NCBI RefSeq assembly: GCF_900091655.1
Contig: NZ_LT594621.1
Location: 2,624,532 to 2,688,531 of the forward strand
Length of the DNA: 64,000 bases
DNA from: Culturomica massiliensis
GTDB lineage: Bacteria; Bacteroidota; Bacteroidia; Bacteroidales; Marinifilaceae
Reading direction: 5' to 3'
Shown: piece by piece, positions 54,955 to 63,803 of the stretch
How the letters are laid out: every line of letters begins with the position of its first letter
Numbering within the stretch: position 1 is the first letter of the stretch
Notes under the pieces: generated by a model
Seen by the model: only the letters and a program-made list of their open reading frames with translations
Told to the model about the DNA's origin: nothing
The model's database searches: none
Made by a program: the position numbers and the translations under genes

Positions 54955-55695
54955 ATGCATAGGTTTATAGAATACATATCCAATTTATTGTTTCTCCATG
55001 ATTGCGTTATAATACCGGATTTCGGCGGTTTTATATGCAATTATAAAAGTGCATGTATTGACGAAACGAGCGGAATAATCACCCCTCCGTCAAAAGATAT
55101 TCTATTTAACCGGAACCTGACACACAACGACGGCTTACTTGCCAATTGGATTGTATGCAAAGAAAATATTCCTTATGATAAAGCCGTAAAACAAGTCGAA
55201 CTTTTCTGTGAAGATTTAAAAATCCGTCTGAATCAACGGCAACGTATCGCATTCGGCGATATAGGCGTATTTTATACAGACCGTCGCTTCAATATTATAT
55301 TCGAATCGGGAGAAAACAATTTCCTGTCCGATACCTATGGCATGGAGGAAATCGAAGCTCCTAAGCTTACAACAGAAGACAAGAGACTTAAACCTCAACA
55401 AATAGAAATACCGACTTTCACCCCGGAAATGTCTCCGTATATCAATATGGAATCCACAAACTGGGTACATCGTTCGCTAAAATACGGCCTCGCAGCAGCT
55501 GTCATTGCCGGTTTAGTCGTCATTACCCAGGTCGGAATAGTACACTTCGGGGACAACAACAAAAATATCAGTTCAACTCTGATTCAACCCCAGCCGATAA
55601 TTCCAACTCCCGTCTCCGGTAATATCACGCCTATCGTCAAAATTTCTCCGGATTACGACTATGTTGAGTACGATCCGCTGGAAACCCTTGAATAA
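54955..55695 (+). CDS. HU-CCDC81 domain protein with membrane segment
   Basis: The 246-residue protein begins MHRFIEYISNLLFLHDCVII, the start of the CCDC81-like bacterial HU domain, with PDFGGFICNYKSA and IVCKENIPYDKAV in it. A single TM segment (about 168-190, AAAVIAGLVVITQVGIVHF) is followed by a short Pro-rich tail. It may bind DNA or a cell-envelope structure; related proteins usually end in a SPOR domain, which is missing here. The start at 54955 is fixed by the promoter; the in-frame ATG at 54889 lies upstream of it. Confidence 0.8.
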   Translation: MHRFIEYISNLLFLHDCVIIPDFGGFICNYKSACIDETSGIITPPSKDILFNRNLTHNDGLLANWIVCKENIPYDKAVKQVELFCEDLKIRLNQRQRIAFGDIGVFYTDRRFNIIFESGENNFLSDTYGMEEIEAPKLTTEDKRLKPQQIEIPTFTPEMSPYINMESTNWVHRSLKYGLAAAVIAGLVVITQVGIVHFGDNNKNISSTLIQPQPIIPTPVSGNITPIVKISPDYDYVEYDPLETLE

Positions 55696-55902
55696 ATACA
55701 TTGTAAAATCACACCTGGCACTCTTCTGAAAACTTTTTGAAGAGCCATTCCCGCATTACCTGACTTAAACCGGTTCTATATATAATCCTCTCCATTCCCC
55801 GGATTTTTGCATTTTCTCAATCTCCAATGAGTCGCGATTTGCAAAATAATTCAGGTAAAATCCCCTCGACCTTGGCAAATACATCCCTGTCCGGGAATCA
55901 AA

Positions 55903-56640
55903 TCATTTCCCTGCAGACACATGCAGCAATGCATCCACAGCACAAAACAGAATATACAAAGGAATAACGCATAGAATAACCGACAAGCCGAAAAAAACGG
56001 CAATGAGAAGCAAACACAAAAAATAAATATATCTAATGTAATTGGCTTTCCAGGAGAAATCCGTTATCTTTAAGGAAAACATCGGCAATTCACTCACCAG
56101 TAACAAAGACAGAATAACAACACAGGCAGCCAAAACCCAGATATTCCCGAATAAAACGGCATAGACCTCCGGAATATAAAGCGAAGCAAAAACCAATCCC
56201 ACCCAAAAAAGGGCATGTGCAGGTACAGGCATACCGATAAACGACATCGTCTGCCGTTTATCCAAATTAAATTTAGCCAGCCTGAAAGCAGAAAAGAAGG
56301 GTATCAATAAAGGCACAAAGACCAGAATCTGTCCCACAAGAGACAAATCCCGGATACATCCTGCATGTCCACCGAAAAGCACATCCTTCATCAGCAAATG
56401 AGCCAATATCGCAGGCGCAACTCCAAAGCTGACCACATCAGCCAGAGAATCCAACTCTTTGCCTAATTCAGATTTCACATGTAATAAACGGGCAACCATT
56501 CCATCAAAAAAATCAAAAACCATACCGATAAGTATGAAAATCGCAGCCATTTCCAGGTTTCCATACATACCCATAAATACAGCCATCATACCCGACACCA
56601 CATTCATGCCGGTAAGGAAGTTAGGAATATGCTTTTTCAT
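55903..56640 (-). CDS. pssA: CDP-diacylglycerol-serine O-phosphatidyltransferase
   Basis: The 245-residue membrane protein has the CDP-alcohol motif in DFFDGMVARLLHVKSELGKE and LDSLADVVSFGVAPA (DGxxAR...GxxxD...D). Several hydrophobic segments surround it. It makes phosphatidylserine, the precursor of phosphatidylethanolamine. It follows the DUF1573 gene. Confidence 0.93.
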   Translation of the reverse strand: MKKHIPNFLTGMNVVSGMMAVFMGMYGNLEMAAIFILIGMVFDFFDGMVARLLHVKSELGKELDSLADVVSFGVAPAILAHLLMKDVLFGGHAGCIRDLSLVGQILVFVPLLIPFFSAFRLAKFNLDKRQTMSFIGMPVPAHALFWVGLVFASLYIPEVYAVLFGNIWVLAACVVILSLLLVSELPMFSLKITDFSWKANYIRYIYFLCLLLIAVFFGLSVILCVIPLYILFCAVDALLHVSAGK

Positions 56641-56674
56641 TTTATATTATTTAAGTGTAATTTTTCTAAGCCCT

Positions 56675-57730
56675 TTACTTGATCTCCCCATAAAACCGGA
56701 GGGGCAGATCCGGGTTTAAAGGACTATTCGTGATTACGTTTATAACACCCGAAAGTTTTCCGGCCATAGCCTTTTCCACGATTTCCGCTTTTATCTCTGT
56801 CGACTCACCGGGTTTAAGCTCCTGAACTGCTAACGTCACCTTTATCCGGCTGTCGTTTGCATAAACCCGGTGAATCTTCAACAAAGACTTACCGGTATTC
56901 GTAATCTTATAGGTATAACCAGCTTGTGCCGGTGAAGCAATCGTTCCGAAATTATAGTATTTTTTTTCCACAGTAATAGCAGGAGCCGTCGACATATCCT
57001 TTCCGCTAAAATCCTCCTCCACATACACGGACACCCTCAAAGGATATTTTTTACCATTCACAAGCAAACCGATTTCCTGTTCATTCAAACCATAATTATT
57101 TAACAAAGCCGTATTACAAGAAGCTTTTATCATGGCGATTTTCCCGGTTTCCATCTGTTGCGGTTCAATACTGATCTTCAGCCAGGACGGGACGTCGGTA
57201 AAAGAAACGGCAACTTTCTTCCCCGAATTATTATATACACCGTAATTCATTCCTTTAGCATCTCCTTTCCTTACCTTCATCAAAGAAATGTGATCCAGAG
57301 GCAAACGCAAACCGGAAGCCAATTCATACGGATATTCATCTAAAACAGTACGTGTACGTCCCTCTACCGTTCCTTTAATCTTCAATTCCACAATAGGAGT
57401 CTTGGCATTGGAAAAAACAGTAATCGTCTTATCAAAATAGCCCGGCCGGTCCTTCGGATCGAAAGTAGCCTTGACAAATCCCGTTTGTCCGGGCAAAACA
57501 GGCTGTTTGGTCCATTCCGGAGAAGTACAACCGCAGGAAGATTCGACATTTTTCACCAAAATCGGACTCGTGCCCTGATTTACAAATACAAAATTATAAG
57601 ACACAGCCCCATTCACTTCCTTTATTGTTCCGAAATCATGCAAGCGCTGTTCAAAATGAATAACAGGCTGGGCATAACTACCTGAAAAAGCAAACAACAA
57701 AATCACAAAAGACAAAAATTTTATATTCAT
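56675..57730 (-). CDS. DUF1573 repeat protein, exported
   Basis: The 351-residue protein has a signal peptide (MNIKFLSFVILLFAFSGSYA). Repeated Ig-like DUF1573 units are visible: HDFGTIKEVNGAVSYNFVF with ESSCGCTSPEW, and a second copy YNFGTIASPAQAGYTYKITN with ELKPGEST. The CGCT signature is typical of the family. Function unknown. The start at 57730 is chosen over the Met four codons upstream because the signal peptide begins there. Confidence 0.85.
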   Translation of the reverse strand: MNIKFLSFVILLFAFSGSYAQPVIHFEQRLHDFGTIKEVNGAVSYNFVFVNQGTSPILVKNVESSCGCTSPEWTKQPVLPGQTGFVKATFDPKDRPGYFDKTITVFSNAKTPIVELKIKGTVEGRTRTVLDEYPYELASGLRLPLDHISLMKVRKGDAKGMNYGVYNNSGKKVAVSFTDVPSWLKISIEPQQMETGKIAMIKASCNTALLNNYGLNEQEIGLLVNGKKYPLRVSVYVEEDFSGKDMSTAPAITVEKKYYNFGTIASPAQAGYTYKITNTGKSLLKIHRVYANDSRIKVTLAVQELKPGESTEIKAEIVEKAMAGKLSGVINVITNSPLNPDLPLRFYGEIK

Positions 57731-57769
57731 AATATTACACATTTTTTAATTCATCACACTTCGGACCTA

Positions 57770-57803
57770 CGAAAATACAGCTTTTTACACATATTTCTCA
57801 AAA
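57770..57803 (-). promoter_or_regulatory. possible promoter TTTTG - N21 - TATTTTCG for the DUF1573 gene
   Basis: On the minus strand TTTTG (57799-57803) is 21 bp before TATTTTCG (57770-57777), a one-mismatch -7 box. The leader would be about 35 nt. Confidence 0.52.
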
Positions 57804-57815
57804 TCAACGGCAAAT

Positions 57816-58337
57816 TTATACATCTTCTTTCCTGCCTAACTTAGCTTTTAAACGGGATTTACGTTTCTTCAATGTTTCCGGAGTTATAAACAATATACGG
57901 GCTATCGACTTATTATCGAATTTTTCCTGCATCAAAATTAACAGCAATATCTCCTGTGTCGAAATTTCCGGATGATTACCCAACAGCGTATTTATATAAT
58001 TTCCTCTATTTTTCCCCAGCATCTCCAACAAATTTTGAAAATACCCCTCTTTATTGGTTTTGTTCAATTCCAGGTATTTTTCATAAAAAGCCGGCAGTTT
58101 ACTCTCGACATTCGACTCCCGGATCAAAAGTTCCAATTGCTCGATAAAATTAGCATTCGTCAACTTTACAATATCCCCGGCTGCCACTTTAAAAAAAGGC
58201 TCAAAATCCTCCATCGCTACCTTCGCATCCCCATCGGGCATTGCCTTCACCTTATGATACAAATACCAAATTACAACTGCGGCTATCATCAGCACACAGA
58301 ACAAAACCATAAAAAACATCAGATAACTACTCTCCAT
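57816..58337 (-). CDS. membrane-anchored protein with C-terminal HTH-like domain
   Basis: The 173-residue protein has one N-terminal TM segment (residues 5-26, LMFFMVLFCVLMIAAVVIWY), a charged helical middle part and a C-terminal SIARILFITPETLKKRKSRL segment that resembles a LuxR-type helix-turn-helix. It has no receiver domain. It lies just downstream of the histidine kinase on the same strand (23 bp), so it may take part in the same signalling route. Function unknown. Confidence 0.68.
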   Translation of the reverse strand: MESSYLMFFMVLFCVLMIAAVVIWYLYHKVKAMPDGDAKVAMEDFEPFFKVAAGDIVKLTNANFIEQLELLIRESNVESKLPAFYEKYLELNKTNKEGYFQNLLEMLGKNRGNYINTLLGNHPEISTQEILLLILMQEKFDNKSIARILFITPETLKKRKSRLKAKLGRKEDV

Positions 58338-58360
58338 AATTGAAAATTAAATCAACTTAT

Positions 58361-61300
58361 TCATTCTACCCTTTCAATACCATCCGTATACCTTAAAACG
58401 ATAAAAAATTCAGTTCCGACATCCAGACTCATAAAATCGATGATCCCTCCCATACTTTCCATGATCCGCCTTGAAATAGCCAATCCTAACCCCATACCGC
58501 TCGTCTTGGTCGTAAAATTAGGTTCGAAAATTTTTTCCCGTATTTCTGCCGGTATGCCGACTCCGTTATCCCGGATGCGAATGACAACATTCTGTCCGAC
58601 CTTGTCCGTTCTTATACGCAACTCGCCCTTGCGGTCCTCCGGAATACTCTGTACAGCATTTTGCAAGACATTTACAATTACACGGTGTACCTGTTCCTTA
58701 TCTGCCAGCACCCGAACACCGGGAATAATATTACATTCCAGATAATCTACATTCATTTCAAACAATGTCGCACAATTCTGTACCATTTCACTAATATCGA
58801 AAACTTCCTTTTGGGAAACCGGGATCTTTGCAAAATCGGAAAATGCCGATGCGATCGAAGCCATATTATCAATCTGCTCAATCAACACCGTAGACACATC
58901 CTTAAAACGCTTTTTAAATTCATCGGGATCTTCAATCTGCAACGAACGCAACATAAACTGTATATTCAGCTTCATCGGTGTGAGCGGATTCTTTATTTCG
59001 TGAGCAATTTGTCTCGCCATCTCCCGCCAGGCACTCTCACGTTCCGATTTAGCCAACTGGCTGACACTCTCCTCCAATTTCTCCACCATATTGTTATACT
59101 CTTTCACCAAACTCCCCACTTCATCACGGCGGTTATAAACAATCTTCTCATTTTTCCCTCCGATCCGCATCTGCTTCAATTTATCATTGACCAATTGTAA
59201 CGGTTTCGTTACCCTTTCTGCCACCACGCCGGATAAGATAAAAGCCAGTACCATGACGACAATAGCAATATTAACCGCAATAATCACCATAATCACAATA
59301 TCGAGATTCAACTCGTCATTCTGTGTAAAATAAGGAACATTGAGTATATACGACTTATTATTTTCCAAAACCAACGGCATATACACCGACATATAATTCA
59401 ATTCCCCGATATGCTTTTCCTTGACAAAACTCATCGAACCGTCATCGACAATACTCTTTAAAGCCTCCGCATCCACCAGATAACCGGCAAAACCGGCCGT
59501 AAAGATTTCCGGACGGGAAGTAGCCACCAACATACCTTTCTGAGAATAGATATTGATATCGATCATCAGGATTTCAGACATATTCGTCAATACATTCAGG
59601 ATATCCTGGCACTCTGTATACTCCACACATTCCAACGCCTCCAACTCTTTATTGACGTACTTCAGCAACTCCGTCGCTTTTGAACGGTGACGATCTTCAA
59701 AACTTTTCGTATTCAGATAAATAGATAAAGCAGTAAGAATAAAAAACAATACGAAAATCAAAGAAACAATACTGTTTTTAATCCTGGATTTTAAAGTCCC
59801 GCGCCTATAATTTATTTTGTGATCACGGCTAAAAAAAAGCCCGTAAGAAGAAAGCAATATGCAAACGAAAAAAACATACAATATATTTACATAGTACAAA
59901 GAAAAGATTGAATCCGACAAACTCATGACCAAACCTCCGCTTTCATTGACCGGGATAACCATATGTGAATAATGATCTTTCTCCACAATCGCTATATTCC
60001 CATGGTATTCACCAAAAGAATTAAACGAACGGTAATAATTAAACTCTCCGGATGAAAATATCAATTGCCCGTCCCGATACTTGGCGTATGAATACGGATA
60101 AATAATATCAATCCCTTCTATCGATTCCCTGGATAATATCTGTGGATAACCACTTCCCTCACTGTCTTTCGCCGAATCAAAACTCAAATAAAGAATAACC
60201 TCCCCGAATTCAAACCGGCCGATATAAGAAACATAACCGTCGAAATCATTAATAAAATAAAAATTAGTCTTCCCCAACCGTTCTCCGTGCCAATTGATTA
60301 TATCTCCGAAATAATCGTTACAACAATGCAATTGTGCAGCAACCCCCACTCGGAGACTATCATCCTGACGACACAACGTAATATCAGAAATATAATTATA
60401 CCCGTTTAAATCCAACAAATCATTCGTCAGACATAACCTCAAAAACTCTTCATTGTAATTTGCCACCAAATCGGCTATCACCTCGGAATCATTAATCTGC
60501 TCATCTATTTCCACCAGCTTCTTCTCAAAATTACGATCCCGCTCCTCGATAAGCTCTGTCGCATAGGCAGCTCTCTGGGTCAACTCCCGGTATTGTTCGT
60601 ATTTTTTTGCCGTTAAAACAATATACACAGACAACAAAGACATCGTCAATATAAAAATACTACGCTGCATATCCCGGTTCACCGCATAACGATTTACAGC
60701 AAATAAAATGAAATTAACCAGCACAAAAAGACTGCCCCAGAAAAAACTGTCCATATCCCACAACACACAGAGAAAAGCCAAAAAGCCCATGACCACGACA
60801 ACCGTCTCCAGAACAATTTTTAAAGGAAGCAGATTTTTCAATATATATACCGCCCCATCGATGATGATGATAAGTCCCACCCCGCCCATAATAATCGCAA
60901 CAAAAGCCACAATAGAAGGCAATCCGACATTCACCACCCGGGCAATATTCAAATGGACATCCGTATGCCCGATCAAAGAACTGATCGCATAAGTCCATGT
61001 AAACATATATACGGCAGCCAATACAATCAAACCGACCATAATAACATAGCGGATACGCCTGACCTTAGGACTCTGATAATTTACCTTCAAAGCACTGAAA
61101 GAAATATAAAGGACCTGAACAATCGAAAAAGCCGATAACATAAGATCCCCGATAGATGTCACCGTACGCCCTGCCATCAATGTCCCGTCAAACAAAGGCA
61201 ATCGGTAAACAGAACCCGGAAACTGATTTTCAATCATTGTATAACGCAACAAAAGCAAAAACAGGATAAAACCGGTAATGTATAACAATTGCATCCGGAA

Positions 61301-61963
61301 AGAAGAAGCGGAAGTCAGTAGCAGATTATATACATAAAATAAACTGATAAAAAACAAAAGATAAAACGTGATAATCAGATAATTTACCGAGCGATCTTTA
61401 AAATTCTCACTATGCTGTACATAGAAAAGCGGCTTCCCTTCTTTGGTCTTGATTTCCCATTCTCCGCCCTGAGCAAAGCGCCTCACTATAATATTGTCCG
61501 CATTTTCAATATCGACACCTAAAAATTTACCGAAACGGTTTTTGACATATTCATTATCGTAAGGATAATTATCCTTAATATGCAGTAAGGCAAAATATTC
61601 ATTATCTCCATATACCTTCTTCCGGACCTCATAAAAAGCATTATTGATCTTTATAAAATTATCTCCGGTATTCAGTCCGTCATATAAACCGTCCATACCG
61701 ATAATTTCATTTGTCCAGAAAAAGACCTTCTTATTCCTAAACCCAACAAAAACAATATCCTCTTCCCAAACGTACTCGTCTATATTCACACTGTCCCGGA
61801 ATTGCTTCAACAAACTTTCCGCCTCAGCCTCCTTATCATGTAGCCGCTTCTCAAAATCCCGGACCCAATCTTCACCGGCATGACGATCTAAAATATATTC
61901 CCAACATAATGCCCCCAGCAAAATGGTCAGTCCTGCAATGAATACAACTAAAGCTTTTTTCAT
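58361..61963 (-). CDS. large multi-pass sensor histidine kinase with HAMP domain
   Basis: The ~1200-residue protein (start at 61963, MKKALVVFIAGLTILLGAL) has about twelve TM segments: one near the N-terminus, seven or eight between about 195 and 455, two at about 690-750 and one near 890-915. Three extracytoplasmic sensor regions lie between them (about 25-190, 455-690 and 755-885). Then come HAMP (SGVVAERVTKPLQLVNDKL), HisKA with AHEIKNPLTPMKLNIQF (His at about 988) and HATPase (NVLQNAVQSIPED, DNGVGIP, GMGLGLAISRRIM). The H box is of the NtrY type. A response regulator is not adjacent, and the ligand is unknown. Confidence 0.85.
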   Translation of the reverse strand: MKKALVVFIAGLTILLGALCWEYILDRHAGEDWVRDFEKRLHDKEAEAESLLKQFRDSVNIDEYVWEEDIVFVGFRNKKVFFWTNEIIGMDGLYDGLNTGDNFIKINNAFYEVRKKVYGDNEYFALLHIKDNYPYDNEYVKNRFGKFLGVDIENADNIIVRRFAQGGEWEIKTKEGKPLFYVQHSENFKDRSVNYLIITFYLLFFISLFYVYNLLLTSASSFRMQLLYITGFILFLLLLRYTMIENQFPGSVYRLPLFDGTLMAGRTVTSIGDLMLSAFSIVQVLYISFSALKVNYQSPKVRRIRYVIMVGLIVLAAVYMFTWTYAISSLIGHTDVHLNIARVVNVGLPSIVAFVAIIMGGVGLIIIIDGAVYILKNLLPLKIVLETVVVVMGFLAFLCVLWDMDSFFWGSLFVLVNFILFAVNRYAVNRDMQRSIFILTMSLLSVYIVLTAKKYEQYRELTQRAAYATELIEERDRNFEKKLVEIDEQINDSEVIADLVANYNEEFLRLCLTNDLLDLNGYNYISDITLCRQDDSLRVGVAAQLHCCNDYFGDIINWHGERLGKTNFYFINDFDGYVSYIGRFEFGEVILYLSFDSAKDSEGSGYPQILSRESIEGIDIIYPYSYAKYRDGQLIFSSGEFNYYRSFNSFGEYHGNIAIVEKDHYSHMVIPVNESGGLVMSLSDSIFSLYYVNILYVFFVCILLSSYGLFFSRDHKINYRRGTLKSRIKNSIVSLIFVLFFILTALSIYLNTKSFEDRHRSKATELLKYVNKELEALECVEYTECQDILNVLTNMSEILMIDINIYSQKGMLVATSRPEIFTAGFAGYLVDAEALKSIVDDGSMSFVKEKHIGELNYMSVYMPLVLENNKSYILNVPYFTQNDELNLDIVIMVIIAVNIAIVVMVLAFILSGVVAERVTKPLQLVNDKLKQMRIGGKNEKIVYNRRDEVGSLVKEYNNMVEKLEESVSQLAKSERESAWREMARQIAHEIKNPLTPMKLNIQFMLRSLQIEDPDEFKKRFKDVSTVLIEQIDNMASIASAFSDFAKIPVSQKEVFDISEMVQNCATLFEMNVDYLECNIIPGVRVLADKEQVHRVIVNVLQNAVQSIPEDRKGELRIRTDKVGQNVVIRIRDNGVGIPAEIREKIFEPNFTTKTSGMGLGLAISRRIMESMGGIIDFMSLDVGTEFFIVLRYTDGIERVE

Positions 61964-61992
61964 GTGTTTTTCTTTACTAATCCGAAAAACCA

Positions 61993-62466
61993 TCACTCAT
62001 GATGGTATGGTTCCCCATTCATGATCGTCATTGCCCGGTAAACCTGTTCCACAAAAATCATCCGGACCATCTGGTGAGAAAATGTCATCTTAGACAATGA
62101 CAACTTATCGTTAGCCCGTTTATAAACATCTTCGGCAAAACCGTAAGGCCCTCCGATAACAAATACCAAGCGCTTTATTCCACTCTGCATCTTCTGTGCC
62201 AAATACCCTGAAAACCCGGTAGAAGTAAACTGATTTCCCTTTTCGTCCAACAATACAACAACATCTCCCGCCTGCAATTGCCCCAATATCAATTCCCCTT
62301 CTTTACCCTTTTGAAGGCTCTCCGGCATATTCTTACTGTTTTTCACATCCGGCAAAACCCTCATCTCATAAGGAACATAACGTGTCAACCGCTTCTCATA
62401 CTCCTCAATCCCCGTTCTGATATAAGCCGCATCCGTTTTTCCGATCACTAACAAGCATATTTTCAT
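61993..62466 (-). CDS. rlmH: 23S rRNA (pseudouridine1915-N3)-methyltransferase
   Basis: The 157-residue SPOUT enzyme starts MKICLLVIGKTDAAYIRTGI and has the knot region FVIGGPYGFAEDVYKRAND and KMTFSHQMVRMIFVEQVYRA. The C-terminal NGEPYHHE is typical. It methylates helix 69 of 23S rRNA. The kinase start at 61963 leaves a 29-bp gap. Confidence 0.95.
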   Translation of the reverse strand: MKICLLVIGKTDAAYIRTGIEEYEKRLTRYVPYEMRVLPDVKNSKNMPESLQKGKEGELILGQLQAGDVVVLLDEKGNQFTSTGFSGYLAQKMQSGIKRLVFVIGGPYGFAEDVYKRANDKLSLSKMTFSHQMVRMIFVEQVYRAMTIMNGEPYHHE

Positions 62467-62568
62467 TTTTCCGGACCAATATTAGCGTTACACCTATCTC
62501 TATCTACACATACCCCTACCCACTTAACTTCTCTTTCAAAACGAAAGTAACATTTTTTTTGCACATCC

Positions 62569-62601
62569 TTTGCAAAAAACCAGATTTTATCCCTATATTT
62601 G
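62569..62601 (+). promoter_or_regulatory. promoter TTTG - N21 - TATATTTG for the tRNA gene
   Basis: TTTG at 62569-62572 and TATATTTG at 62594-62601 match the strong Bacteroidetes consensus, giving a leader of about 37 nt before the tRNA. The minus-strand rlmH promoter may overlap this region. Confidence 0.82.
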
Positions 62602-62641
62602 CACCCGTTAACGAGTGAAACCGATAACACACGAGAGTGTA

Positions 62642-62715
62642 GGTCCTATAGCTCAGCTGGTTAGAGCACCTGACTCATAATCAGGGGGTCCTTGGTTCAA
62701 GCCCAAGTGGGACCA
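62642..62715 (+). tRNA. tRNA with CAU anticodon, probably Ile2 (lysidine type)
   Basis: A full cloverleaf is formed: acceptor GGTCCTA with TGGGACC (one G-U pair), D-stem GCTC/GAGC, anticodon stem CCTGA/TCAGG with the loop CTCATAA (anticodon CAU), and T-stem CTTGG/CCAAG. The discriminator is A62715 and CCA is not encoded. Acceptor pairs 4-69 and 5-68 are both C-G, like tRNA-Ile2, whereas E. coli elongator tRNA-Met has U4 and A5. Elongator Met is still possible. Confidence 0.9.
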
Positions 62716-62730
62716 CTTTTCATAAATAAA

Positions 62731-62757
62731 AGAGCTGCATTTTTGCAGCTCTTTTTG
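62731..62757 (+). terminator. terminator after the tRNA gene
   Basis: AGAGCTGCA at 62731-62739 pairs with TGCAGCTCT at 62744-62752, followed by a T-run. It ends the tRNA transcript. Confidence 0.85.
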
Positions 62758-62844
62758 TTTATGCGGATAAATTTGGAAAAGCTGCATAACGGCCCCCTAA
62801 ACAAATTGAAAGGTACACTCCAATATTCACCCTCTATCCATTTG

Positions 62845-63540
62845 TTATTCCCGGCACTTCAGGTATTTTCGGGTATAAGGGCAGTGGACCAGACATTTCA
62901 GACAAGTAGTGCACCGATGTATATCTATCCTTTCTTCCCGCGGGATATGTCTTTCCCAAGCTTTTCCATAAATCGCTCCCGCCGGGCAAATATCCGTACA
63001 TATACGGCATGCCCCGCATTTGCTTTCCATTGGCTGAGTACCGGCAATATGCAACGGAGCATCCGTCAGCACTGTACCCAGGGTAAGTGCCGGACCGTAT
63101 ACCGGAGTGATCAACAGGTTGTTTTTCCCGACCCAGCCCGCCCCAGCCAGGACGGCAACCGTTTTCTGCGGCAAAAGCGTCCGCAGGTTTTCCGCATCCC
63201 AGGCATGCGTTGCTATTACATTATTATCCGACAATGAATAAGCCTGGTACCCTTCCAACACCAGCAGTTCGGCTATCCGGTCCGCCAATTCTCCGGCCCT
63301 AAGTTCCTTTAAATGAAATTCATCCTCCTCAATCTGATTTTGAGCGATGATCATTTGTACATAATCCGGAGTCTCTTTTACCTTCTGTACATACGAGGGG
63401 GTTAATGTTATACCGAAAGATACAGCACGAGGCAAGTTTCTGTTTTGCTCCGGCGGCAATTCTGTGATGTCTGTGAAACGGATGAAAGCGGCTCCCTCTT
63501 CCGTCAATATCCGTATAATCTCCTCTTCTATTCCTCTCAT
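62845..63540 (-). CDS. short epoxyqueuosine-reductase-like (QueG family) 4Fe-4S protein
   Basis: The 231-residue protein has two clusters of cysteines: CGACRICTDICPAGAIYGKA and CTTCLKCLVHCPYTRKYLK, the bi-cluster ferredoxin pattern of QueG. An upstream VAVLAGAGWVGKNNLLITPV region fits the N-terminal QueG domain. Full QueG has a longer C-terminal region, so this is a short version. It may be a paralogue. The start at 63540 (MRGIEEEIIRIL) is preferred to one nine codons upstream. Confidence 0.78.
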   Translation of the reverse strand: MRGIEEEIIRILTEEGAAFIRFTDITELPPEQNRNLPRAVSFGITLTPSYVQKVKETPDYVQMIIAQNQIEEDEFHLKELRAGELADRIAELLVLEGYQAYSLSDNNVIATHAWDAENLRTLLPQKTVAVLAGAGWVGKNNLLITPVYGPALTLGTVLTDAPLHIAGTQPMESKCGACRICTDICPAGAIYGKAWERHIPREERIDIHRCTTCLKCLVHCPYTRKYLKCRE

Positions 63541-63738
63541 GGCACAAAAATAATGCTTTCCCTCCATCCTTCCAAGTTAATTCCATTCCGCATAAAATGC
63601 AAAATGATCCCAATACCCCGTCCTTTGGGGGCTTTTGAAGGAAGAATTTTATATATTTATTTCCATAACCTTAAAACGTTATAACCTGATAAACACATAT
63701 TTTATCAAATCCATCATTTACAGTGCCTTCATAGCACC

Positions 63739-63793
63739 CGGGGACGGGGCTAAAGTGCTATAAAAATCAGATAGCACTTTAGCCCCGTCCCCG
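63739..63793. repeat. 23-bp perfect GC-rich palindrome
   Basis: The arms at 63739-63761 and 63771-63793 are exactly complementary over 23 nt, with a 9-nt spacer. The core is GGGGACGGGGC and its complement. A third copy of ATAGCAC at 63731-63737 can pair with GTGCTAT inside the left arm (63755-63761), so two exclusive hairpins are possible. No T-run follows on either strand. It is much stronger and more GC-rich than the terminators here. Confidence 0.9.
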
Positions 63794-63803
63794 TGGTCAG
63801 TGG

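Noticed and set aside
62692..63237. 181-residue plus-strand ORF overlapping the tRNA end
   Set aside because: It starts inside the tRNA and runs antisense to the QueG-like gene.
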